DNA of 64,000 nucleotides from Thalassotalea crassostreae (lineage in GTDB: Bacteria > Pseudomonadota > Gammaproteobacteria > Enterobacterales > Alteromonadaceae). Shown piece after piece: positions 57,672-64,000 of the stretch. Under the pieces are notes generated by a model. The model was given only the letters and a program-made list of their open reading frames with translations. It did not search any database and was not told where the DNA came from. Position 1 is the first letter of the stretch, and each line of letters opens with the position of its first letter. The stretch covers positions 744,001 to 808,000 of the forward strand of contig NZ_CP017689.1 of assembly GCF_001831495.1 (NCBI RefSeq). Reading direction: 5' to 3'. A program made the position numbers and the translations under genes.

Positions 57672-58556
57672 ATGAACTGGGATGACTTAAAAATATTTCT
57701 CGAAGTAGCAAAAACGCAAAGGCTTTCAACTGCTTCTAGAACACTAAATATAGATGCTTCGACTGTATCTAGACGTATCCATCAATTGGAAAAAAGTTTG
57801 GCTGTGCGTTTGTTTGAACGCAGTGTTGATGGTCACTCTTTAACCGATGAAGGTCAGCGGTTGTTACTATCTGCACAGCAAATGGAACAATCATTGCAAG
57901 GTTGTGTTGCATCATTGCAAGGTTTAGATCTTGATGAAAGTGGTTTGGTACGTCTCGGTACCACTGAGGCATTTGGTAATTATTTCGTGGTACCTAATCT
58001 TGGCAGTTTTCAACAGCAACATCCTGATATCAATATTGACGTGCTACCGTTACCAAGAGTTGTAAAGTTATCTCGTCATGAAGCTGATATAGCGATAACG
58101 GTCGGTAAGCCACGGCAAACATCCTTGGTGGTTACCAAACTATGTGATTATCGCTTGAAGCTTTATGCAAGTCGTGATTATTTGGCCAACAACCCTGTCC
58201 GCGATATCGAGCAACTTGAACTGCATAAATGGATAGGTTATGTCGATTCAATCGACTTTGCACCGCAGCTTTCTTACTTGTCTGATTTTCTGCCACAGGT
58301 TAATCCTCAGATAAAATCAAGCAGTGTTATTGCCCAGTATTTGGCGGTAAAGAACAATTTAGGCTTAGCTATTTTGCCATGTTTCATGGCCGACCAAGAC
58401 GATCAACTTCAAGCTTTATTTGAAGGTGATATCAATGTCGTAAGGGAGTTTTATTTGATGGCTTACCCAGATAATAAACGTGTTAAACGAGTAGAGCTTT
58501 TATGGGGTTATTTGAAACAATTGGTGAAAAAACAAAAACACCTTCTTATGCCATAA
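57672..58556 (+). CDS. LysR-family transcriptional regulator
   Basis: 294 residues from ATG 57672. The open frame extends 31 codons upstream, but that part covers the promoter palindrome and lacks coding character, while MNWDDLKIFLEVAKTQRLSTA is the usual LysR start. The winged helix-turn-helix is at about 5-60 (SRTLNIDASTVSRRIHQLE) and the effector domain runs from about 90 on. Divergent placement from mmsA suggests control of valine or beta-alanine catabolism. Its terminator, shared with the convergent protease gene, is split by an IS3-family element. Confidence 0.9.
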   Translation: MNWDDLKIFLEVAKTQRLSTASRTLNIDASTVSRRIHQLEKSLAVRLFERSVDGHSLTDEGQRLLLSAQQMEQSLQGCVASLQGLDLDESGLVRLGTTEAFGNYFVVPNLGSFQQQHPDINIDVLPLPRVVKLSRHEADIAITVGKPRQTSLVVTKLCDYRLKLYASRDYLANNPVRDIEQLELHKWIGYVDSIDFAPQLSYLSDFLPQVNPQIKSSSVIAQYLAVKNNLGLAILPCFMADQDDQLQALFEGDINVVREFYLMAYPDNKRVKRVELLWGYLKQLVKKQKHLLMP

Positions 58557-58629
58557 GCTAGAGAGTAGTTGGTTAAATTGGACCTTATATTAGTAAATAA
58601 TAAAAGTGATATTTAAAAGCAAAGATAAT

Positions 58630-58644
58630 AAAAAGCCGACAAAT
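58630..58644 (+). terminator. Left half of a split terminator, with target duplication AAAT
   Basis: AAAAAGCCGAC (58630-58640) plus AAAT matches GTCGGCTTTT at 60076-60085. Without the insertion the site reads AAAAGCCGAC-AAAT-GTCGGCTTTT, a bidirectional terminator with an AAAT tetraloop between the LysR gene and the protease gene. Confidence 0.88.
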
Positions 58645-58674
58645 TGAAGTGACCCCAGAAAGTTGGACACTTTA

Positions 58675-59517
58675 TTAAGCGGCTAATAAGGCTTGATTTC
58701 GATACTCTATCGGACTCAAGCCTTTTAATTTCAACTTAATGCGTTTGTTGTTGTAGTAATGAATATATTCTTTGATGCAGTCGATTAACTCGTCCGCATC
58801 TTTGAACTCCTCACGATGATACATTTCTGTTTTCAGAATTCCAAAGAAATTTTCTGCTACAGCATTATCTAAGCAGTTACCTTTTCTCGACATACTTTGT
58901 TTTAACCCTGCTTTTCTTATTATGTTTTGCGTCGTTTTCATTCGATATTGCCAGCCTTGGTCTGAATGAATCACTGGCTTTTCATGATCCTTTAACGTTT
59001 TTAATGCATTGTTTATCATGTCTGTCACCAGTGGAAGGTGTGCCGATTTCCTTACTTCATAGCTGATAACCTCTTGATTAAACAAATCAAGAATTGGCGA
59101 CAAGTACACTTTTTGTCCTTTGACTTTGAATTCCGTCACATCAGTTACCCACTTATGGTTAGGTTTGCTTACCTTGAAGTTTCGCTCCAATAAGTTAGGT
59201 GCTGTTGTACCGACTTCACCTCGATATGACTTGTAGCGCTTTGGTCTGACTTTTGATTTAAGGTTTAATTCAACCATCAAGCGCTGCACTGCCTTATGGT
59301 TAATCAAGGTTCCAGCGCTACGTAGCGCACTGGCAACTCTTCGATAACCATACCGTCCCTTGTGTTCATGGAACAGGCTCTTAATTAATACCTTCACGTC
59401 CGCGTAGTTATCTGGCTTACGCAGGGCTTTACATTGATAGTAATAGACACTGCGGGCTAGACCAGTAGCTTCCAATAAATGTACGAGTTTATACTTTGCC
59501 TTAAGCTCTTGAACCAC
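58675..59517 (-). CDS. IS3-family transposase OrfB (DDE catalytic part)
   Basis: 280 residues. An HTH_21-like segment (KSLFHEHKGRYGYRRVASAL) precedes the rve integrase core with D in WVTDVTEF, D in VIHSDQGWQY and E in NAVAENFFGILKTE, the IS3 DDE triad. The frame begins at a GTG overlapping the orfA stop (TAGTG). In this family OrfB is mostly made as an OrfAB fusion by -1 frameshifting; an AAAAAA run ending 6 nt before the orfA stop codon is the likely slippery site. Confidence 0.9.
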   Translation of the reverse strand: MVQELKAKYKLVHLLEATGLARSVYYYQCKALRKPDNYADVKVLIKSLFHEHKGRYGYRRVASALRSAGTLINHKAVQRLMVELNLKSKVRPKRYKSYRGEVGTTAPNLLERNFKVSKPNHKWVTDVTEFKVKGQKVYLSPILDLFNQEVISYEVRKSAHLPLVTDMINNALKTLKDHEKPVIHSDQGWQYRMKTTQNIIRKAGLKQSMSRKGNCLDNAVAENFFGILKTEMYHREEFKDADELIDCIKEYIHYYNNKRIKLKLKGLSPIEYRNQALLAA

Positions 59518-60023
59518 TATCGTTTTTTCTTGGTTCGCTTTCTTTTTTCTTGAGCTAAGGCTTCTAACTTTTTTAATACAGCATTCTCAGCTCTGAGGTA
59601 CTCTAACTCTTCCTTCATTTCTTCTTCAGACATGCTTTCAGGAGATTTACCTCTGTGAGAGTTTGGAGTTTTAGCCATCTTTGGTCTACCTATCTTTTTT
59701 GGTGTTAAATTATCAGAGCCTGACTGATTATAACGTTTTAACCACGCTGATAATATTCCTGATGAAGATAAATCGAAATAGGCGCTTGTATAGCTTAATG
59801 ACCAGTTTTCTTCTGCCATTGTTTTAATGACATGAAGTTTAAATTGTTTGGAATATGGGAGGCCAGGATGTTGAAAGGCGTTGCTTCCATGGATACGATA
59901 AACTGCTCCCCAGTACCTAATTTGTCGACAGCTAACACCAATCTTTCGGCTTAGTTCAATTGAGCTTGTTTCTTCAGCCTTGATGGCCGTTTCTATTTTA
60001 AATATTCTTTTATGCTTGGACAT
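59517..60023 (-). CDS. IS3-family transposase OrfA (DNA-binding part)
   Basis: 168 residues from ATG 60023 (MSKHKRIFKIETAIK). The open frame extends 10 codons upstream into the inverted repeat, but GGGGG lies 8 nt before this ATG. A helix-turn-helix region (SSIELSRKIGVSCRQIRYW) recognises the ends, and a second one (DLSSSGILSAWLKRY) follows. The C-terminus has a leucine-zipper-like helix (EEEMKEELEYLRAENAVLKKLEAL, quoted part: LEYLRAENAVLKKLEAL) for multimerisation. The last codons contain the A run used for frameshifting to OrfB. Confidence 0.9.
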   Translation of the reverse strand: MSKHKRIFKIETAIKAEETSSIELSRKIGVSCRQIRYWGAVYRIHGSNAFQHPGLPYSKQFKLHVIKTMAEENWSLSYTSAYFDLSSSGILSAWLKRYNQSGSDNLTPKKIGRPKMAKTPNSHRGKSPESMSEEEMKEELEYLRAENAVLKKLEALAQEKRKRTKKKR

Positions 60024-60028
60024 AAAAA

Positions 60029-60065
60029 GACCCCCAGTAATTGGATAGTCCAACTATTGGGGGTC
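60029..60065 (-). promoter_or_regulatory. Hairpin at the IS3 right end that covers the orfA ribosome-binding site
   Basis: On the minus strand GACCCCCA pairs with TGGGGGTC, and inside it TTGGA pairs with TCCAA. The 3' arm contains the GGGGG ribosome-binding site of orfA and is followed by TTTTT. Transcripts entering from outside would fold here and hide the site or terminate, while transcripts started inside would not contain the 5' arm. Confidence 0.7.
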
Positions 60066-60071
60066 ACTTCA

Positions 60072-60086
60072 AAATGTCGGCTTTTG
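60072..60086 (-). terminator. Right half of the split terminator, with target duplication AAAT
   Basis: AAAT (60072-60075) repeats 58641-58644, and GTCGGCTTTT (60076-60085) is the partner of 58630-58640. It lies 27 bp after the protease stop and was the protease gene's terminator before the insertion. Confidence 0.85.
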
Positions 60087-60112
60087 CAGTTATAGGTAAT
60101 TACAATCCCAAA

Positions 60113-61747
60113 TTAACGACAACGAGGACCGTTGCCTTTACATGGTTCCGGCTCTGGCTCTGGATCTGGATCTGGAGGAGTAGTTCCACCGTCACAGCCA
60201 TTTGCAGTTAGGTAATCATGAGCAGCTTTAGCATCAACGATACCGTAACCAAAGTATACATCTTTGCCATTTACACCACTGTCCATTGCTGTTGCTTTTA
60301 ACGCTTGGCGAATTTCTGTACCAGAACATTCGGTATGATTAGACCAGACTAATGCAGCCATACCAGATACACCTGGTGTCGCCATAGATGTACCACTCAT
60401 GTAACCATAATCGCTAAGACCAATAGAAATATTAGCCATCGATGCAGCTTTTATCGCAGCGCCATCTTCTTGTGCAGCACCAACTGCTGGAATAGAGGTC
60501 GTATTTGTATCACCTAACGTCGCATATAACATGCCAGGTTCGTTATTAATGATAATTGCACCAATACCACCTGAATCTTCACAGTTTTTCACTTTATCGT
60601 GGAATGAGATATTACCGCGATCTATTACACAAACCGTGCCGTTAGCGCCGCCATCGATTGCTTCTGCAGTACCCATATAATACGTACTACCGTTTGCTTG
60701 ACCTGCGTTTTCCATAGCAGACGCTGCAAATGCAGTGCTATCTGCGCTCATTGAGGCGCTAGTCGCCGTTCCTGCAGGGTATGTTGATAAAGTATCTACA
60801 CCACCAGCTGTTACTTCGACACATATATTTTCATTGGTCGTTGCTTTCTTACCACGGCCTGTTGTACACCCTGGAAATTGAGAGAAATCGGCAATGTTGT
60901 TATCGGCATCGTTAGCACCAATCATCATTACTGACTCGTAACCTGCCGGGTAAGAACGAACACTGTTACCATCGTTACCTGCCGCAGCGACAACTAGACC
61001 GCCATTGGCTGTGAAACTTTCAAAAGCATTCGATTCAGTGCTATTAGCGCCACCGCCACCAAGACTCATTGAAATAATGTTTGCACCTGCCGCACTACAT
61101 AAGTTTGCTGCGTGGGCAAGATCGGAAGAATAGCCCCAACCGTCACTGTTGAATACTTTGATAATGTGCATATCAACACCCGGTGCCATACCGACAACAC
61201 CAACATTGTTATCTGCAGCACCCACGGTTCCGGCAACATGCGTACCATGTGGTCCACCGTTTACGTCCCAATTGCCAGTACCTGAATCATTGTCACCGGT
61301 TATTGCGCCCCAATTGAAATCGTTATTAGAACGATCTAAACCAGAATCTATCACACACACTTTCATACCTGCATTACTATCGAAAGGCACTTGGTTTGCT
61401 TTTGATTGGTAAACAGCATAAGGCGTTAATTGCTGGGTCATTGGGTTGCCGGCATCGTCCGAAAATTCTGACATTAATTTACGACGTTGATCGGCTTCAA
61501 CTAATTTTATGTGTGGATTGTTTAGCAAGCCTTTTACTGTTGCTAAATCTTTACCGCTAAATGTTGCTGCGATGAAACCATCGCTATCTAGCTGTACATT
61601 ACCGCCAAGTTGTTTAGTTAGTGCCTTAACCACACCTTTTTTCGAATTATCAACTTGAATGATGTAACGGTCGTCGGCAGCTGTGGCTGCAAATGTTGTT
61701 ACTACTGATAAAGCTATCAGTGACTTAGTATAATAATTTCTCTTCAC
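60113..61747 (-). CDS. Secreted subtilisin-like serine protease (S8) with PA insert
   Basis: 544 residues from GTG 61747, preferred because GGGAG lies 8 nt upstream; the frame opens five codons earlier at a TTG. A signal peptide (1 to about 24) and an I9-type propeptide (about 27-88) precede the S8 domain. The triad is Asp134 (VCVIDSGLD), His167 (GGPHGTHVAG) and Ser454 (MSGTSMATPG). A protease-associated insert (about 315-430, TVCVIDRGNISFHDKV) sits before the Ser. The tail is a Pro/Asp/Glu linker ending CKGNGPRCR. It is probably exported for protein scavenging; the type II secretion genes at the window start are a possible route. Confidence 0.92.
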   Translation of the reverse strand: MKRNYYTKSLIALSVVTTFAATAADDRYIIQVDNSKKGVVKALTKQLGGNVQLDSDGFIAATFSGKDLATVKGLLNNPHIKLVEADQRRKLMSEFSDDAGNPMTQQLTPYAVYQSKANQVPFDSNAGMKVCVIDSGLDRSNNDFNWGAITGDNDSGTGNWDVNGGPHGTHVAGTVGAADNNVGVVGMAPGVDMHIIKVFNSDGWGYSSDLAHAANLCSAAGANIISMSLGGGGANSTESNAFESFTANGGLVVAAAGNDGNSVRSYPAGYESVMMIGANDADNNIADFSQFPGCTTGRGKKATTNENICVEVTAGGVDTLSTYPAGTATSASMSADSTAFAASAMENAGQANGSTYYMGTAEAIDGGANGTVCVIDRGNISFHDKVKNCEDSGGIGAIIINNEPGMLYATLGDTNTTSIPAVGAAQEDGAAIKAASMANISIGLSDYGYMSGTSMATPGVSGMAALVWSNHTECSGTEIRQALKATAMDSGVNGKDVYFGYGIVDAKAAHDYLTANGCDGGTTPPDPDPEPEPEPCKGNGPRCR

Positions 61748-62283
61748 TGGATTTACTCCCAAATAATTATAATTTTTATTTTTAGTTCCGTTTATTTTTT
61801 TTGTTAAAATTTTGTTAACGGAAATTTGTAACCATTTCAGTGTAGGGATAAAAATAAAAATGTTTAGTGCCTATTCTAGAACTAAAAGTTCTAATATATA
61901 ACTTTTTGTAAACTATTGAATATATTGGCTTTTACTTTTTATTCATGGAGTTGAAATAGTACTTTTAGACAACTAATATGCAAACACCTTGTTATATATA
62001 AGGTTTTTATTTTTGTTGAAAAAATGTACAAAAAAATAGTTGAATCATTTATAAATAACTATTCTAAATGAGTCTATTTTTATGAATGTCGATTGGTTGT
62101 TTGAATTGACTAAAATAGATAAATAATTATTAAATTTTCCTAAAACTAAAACTAAAAATTAAAAAATAGTAGATTTCAAATTAATTATCACCTGTGTTTT
62201 GTACGATTATTGTACAGCGACAAACGATAAAAATATTGACTAGCTAATTCTTTGATCTGATTTTTAATCTGACTTTAAACACA
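61748..62283. other. 536-bp AT-rich intergenic region upstream of the protease gene
   Basis: Promoter region of the protease gene. It includes GAACT-AAA-AGTTC at about 61879-61891 and a TTTTGTTAA direct repeat near 61798-61816. No open frame, RNA gene or clear terminator for the downstream MscS gene is visible. Confidence 0.4.
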
Positions 62284-63129
62284 TTAGGAAGTCATTTGTT
62301 GAATTTGCTTAAAATAGAAATCCATAAAGTTTTGGGTGATCCGTTGCTCTAACGAAACAGCCTGTTCAGTAGGGCAGAATAGAATAATGGTAAAGTTCAA
62401 ATGGCCAAGATCTGTGGTAGTAATGCGAATGTATGGTTCTTCACCTGGCAAATCAACACCAAGGCGCTTTTCAATCACATTGTTATAGCGACGACCAACC
62501 TCAACAAACTCTTTGGTGTACTCATTCATTTTGCTGAAAATAAAATCTCGAGCATCAAACACGTTGACTTGATTGTCTGTGGTTATACTAAACGTATGAT
62601 AAACGTAGCGTTTCATAAAATTCATATTCTTAACGGTAAGTGTTAAGAATTGACTATTTGGAATGGTGACGGTTTTTCCTGTGTAATTGTAAGTATTATT
62701 AGCAAAGTCGACTTCTTGTAAGCTAGTCGATAATGCGTTGTGTTCGATGACTTCTCCGTAATTGTCACCAACGCGCACCCAATCACCAATAATGAATGCA
62801 TTCGACGTTGCTCTGAGTATTGAACCGCTGATACATAAGATTAGTTCTTTTGACGCGATAACGATCGCTACCGCGACCGCTGCTATAGATAAAGCAAAAT
62901 TCTCGAGTTCAGTCCACCAAATACTAAATAGAGAGACAAGAATTATCATCACCGATATATTTTTAGTGCGAGAAATCCAAGTGCGGTGAGTCTCATTTAA
63001 AAAATCGTGATTACGTTTGATTAAACGCACTATGAGATGACTAAGTTGATGCAAAAATATCACAATAAATATAGAGACGAATACTTTATTGTTAATTAGT
63101 AATTGTGCTTGTTCTAAGAAATCAGCCAT
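62284..63129 (-). CDS. MscS-family mechanosensitive ion channel protein
   Basis: 281 residues. Membrane segments lie at about 14-34, 50-70 and 75-100; the last is the pore-lining helix (ALSIAAVAVAIVIASKELI). The MscS beta domain follows (FIIGDWVRVGDNYGEVIEHNALSTSLQEVD, quoted part: GDWVRVGDNYGEVIEHNAL) with VTIPNSQFL, then a C-terminal cytoplasmic domain. It probably releases solutes on hypo-osmotic shock. It stands alone. Confidence 0.9.
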   Translation of the reverse strand: MADFLEQAQLLINNKVFVSIFIVIFLHQLSHLIVRLIKRNHDFLNETHRTWISRTKNISVMIILVSLFSIWWTELENFALSIAAVAVAIVIASKELILCISGSILRATSNAFIIGDWVRVGDNYGEVIEHNALSTSLQEVDFANNTYNYTGKTVTIPNSQFLTLTVKNMNFMKRYVYHTFSITTDNQVNVFDARDFIFSKMNEYTKEFVEVGRRYNNVIEKRLGVDLPGEEPYIRITTTDLGHLNFTIILFCPTEQAVSLEQRITQNFMDFYFKQIQQMTS

Positions 63130-63299
63130 AGTGGAGTTCTTTAGTGATATTAAAGTTGATATTGTACTCGTAATTAAGCAAAAGAGTTAGCTCAAATAGG
63201 GTATAACTTAGTAGGAGATACTATATGTTTGACAAGGAAAAGCTAACTTTTCCTTGTGCTGTTTATAACGATTGCAAAACTGAAAAAAGAAACGTGAGA

Positions 63300-63473
63300 T
63301 TATAATTCCCATTCATCTTCATCAAGCAATTCCTTTAATCGTTTTTTTTCAAGTAATTCATCAATGCGTTTGCGTGTTTTAGCATTACTTGTTTCTTTAG
63401 TTTCAGTATTAAGGGTTTCGTCTTCATCGAAACTTTCACCGAAACCATCGTCAATTAACTGGTCTGGAGACAT
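63300..63473 (-). CDS. Small conserved protein, PA3496-like
   Basis: 57 residues, ATG 63473 to TAA 63300, very acidic at both ends with a basic helical centre (NAKTRKRIDELLEKKRLKELL). The pattern of an acidic N-terminus then K-R-R-I-x-x-L-L-E-x-x-R-L resembles the short PA3496 family described as putative envelope-integrity proteins. The reading frame is clean, and coding character (Glu/Lys/Asp-rich helix) supports a real gene. The 170 bp between it and the MscS gene holds nothing else recognised. Confidence 0.65.
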   Translation of the reverse strand: MSPDQLIDDGFGESFDEDETLNTETKETSNAKTRKRIDELLEKKRLKELLDEDEWEL

Positions 63474-63739
63474 AAGTACTTCCTCAATTTATACAACTCA
63501 TCATTCTTTCAGGGTTGCGCATACCTCAATAATTGAAAAATAGGAAAATTTTTCGCTGACGTCAAACAAAAAATGAGAATTTTTTTCTGAATGAGCAAAA
63601 TTTACTCATAGCTAATAACTGTAAGGGCTGTAGCGAAGATGGAAATGGCTATATTTTTACAATTTAGTGAATTAAATGTTACTTAATTTTCAGAGGCTTA
63701 GATAACAGAAGGATTCAAAATTTATAAAAATGCCTAAAT

Positions 63740-63786
63740 AAATACTTAAACAAATACTTAAACAAATACTTAAACAAATGCTTAGC
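63740..63786. repeat. 12-bp tandem repeat
   Basis: AAATACTTAAAC is repeated three times exactly (63740-63775), followed by a degenerate fourth copy (AAATGCTTAGC). It lies upstream of the SDR gene and 267 bp upstream of the small-protein gene start. The unit length of about one helical turn could place repeated protein-binding sites on one face. The rest of 63474-63826 shows no gene. Confidence 0.85.
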
Positions 63787-63841
63787 TAAATAGTTCAGCA
63801 TGTTATAGATTATGCTGACAACTCATATGCTAGGTTTAAAC

Positions 63842-64000
63842 GTGCCAAGACAAAATATTCTAATAACTGGGGCAAGCTCAGGGTTGGGCTTAACCATGGC
63901 GAAACAATTTGCAGATAAAGGTTATGATTTGATCTTGTGTGCAAGACGAGTTTCACAACTTGAACAATTAAAACAAGAAATACTGACTGTGCATTCTCAA
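63842..64000 (+). CDS. Short-chain dehydrogenase/reductase, N-terminal part
   Basis: The frame runs off the window end. ILITGASSGLGLTMAKQFA is the TGxxxGxG cofactor-binding motif of classical SDRs, followed by DLILCARR, where the Arg pair after strand 2 suggests NADP preference. The start is uncertain: GTG 63842 has TAGG 7-8 nt upstream; in-frame ATGs exist at 63827 and 63812. Substrate is not readable from this part. Confidence 0.82.
   Translation, partial: MPRQNILITGASSGLGLTMAKQFADKGYDLILCARRVSQLEQLKQEILTVHSQ

Larger units (their letters stand above)
58645..60071 (-). mobile_element. IS3-family (IS150-like) insertion sequence
   Basis: 1427 bp. Inverted ends begin TGAAGTGACCCC on both sides, with a second matching block AGTTGGAC. 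The direct repeat AAAT flanks it (58641-58644 and 60072-60075). It contains orfA and orfB in the -1 frame relation typical of the family, and all catalytic residues are intact, so it may be active. The target is the loop of a transcription terminator, comparable to IS1397 and ISKpn1 of the same family, which insert in loops of REP palindromes. Confidence 0.93.

Overview
The window looks like a chromosomal segment of a low-GC marine gammaproteobacterium, most likely Alteromonadales near Colwelliaceae (Colwellia or Thalassotalea). The grounds are gene content and order: a type II secretion gspAB pair, leuABCD, the rapA-rluA / djlA-murU-amgK / lptD-surA-pdxA-rsmA-apaGH block, ygiF-glnE-hldE, a PEP-CTERM protein and parts of the proteobacterial dedicated sortase (Pds) system. 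The genus is an inference from gene content only. I saw no rRNA, tRNA or CRISPR array.

Layout. Positions 1-3500 hold the end of gspA, gspB and two UDP-sugar genes (UDP-glucose dehydrogenase and UDP-glucuronate 4-epimerase). Positions 3600-8450 hold the leucine operon leuABCD on the minus strand, preceded by a complete attenuator with a Leu-rich leader peptide. Positions 8608-12259 hold a three-gene surface-polymer operon: two glycerophosphotransferase-like enzymes around a Wzi-like outer-membrane protein. Positions 12433-26994 carry the enterobacterial-type neighbourhood ygiM, ygiF, glnE, a lipid A acyltransferase and hldE. It is interrupted at 14803-21303 by a membrane-stress/polyamine module: K+ channel, small protein, YjfK, PspA-like YjfJ, YjfI, membrane aminopropyltransferase, DUF350 protein and a lipoprotein. 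Its two transcription units share a repeated 13-bp palindrome. Positions 27000-28200 hold a lone PEP-CTERM protein behind a well-spaced sigma-54 promoter. Positions 28249-44335 are mostly conserved housekeeping genes: DyP peroxidase, apaH, apaG, rsmA, pdxA, surA, lptD, amgK, murU, djlA, rluA, rapA and a PhoH-family gene.

Positions 44612-63129 are more mobile. An acyl-CoA dehydrogenase gene is followed by a 4.9-kb transposon (46428-51320) with near-perfect terminal inverted repeats and a 9-bp target duplication. It encodes one protein that joins an intact DEDDh 3'-5' exonuclease domain to zinc-binding Cys pairs and a DDE-like transposase region, and it carries two lipoprotein genes. It sits inside the loop of the dehydrogenase gene's Rho-independent terminator, and each of its ends carries its own inward-facing terminator. 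About 7.3 kb away an IS3-family element (58645-60071) has also inserted exactly into the tetraloop of a terminator, between a LysR gene and a subtilisin-like protease gene. Between the two elements lie a membrane protein, the PdsS/PdsR two-component pair, the OmpA-like PdsO protein (without sortase or sortase target), and mmsA with a divergent LysR regulator. The window ends with an MscS channel, a 57-residue conserved small protein, a 12-bp tandem repeat and the start of an SDR oxidoreductase.

Most notable: the exonuclease-transposase transposon and the pair of independent insertions into terminator loops; the shared operator of the PspA/polyamine module; the sigma-54 PEP-CTERM promoter; the leu attenuator; and the Pds system lacking its sortase.
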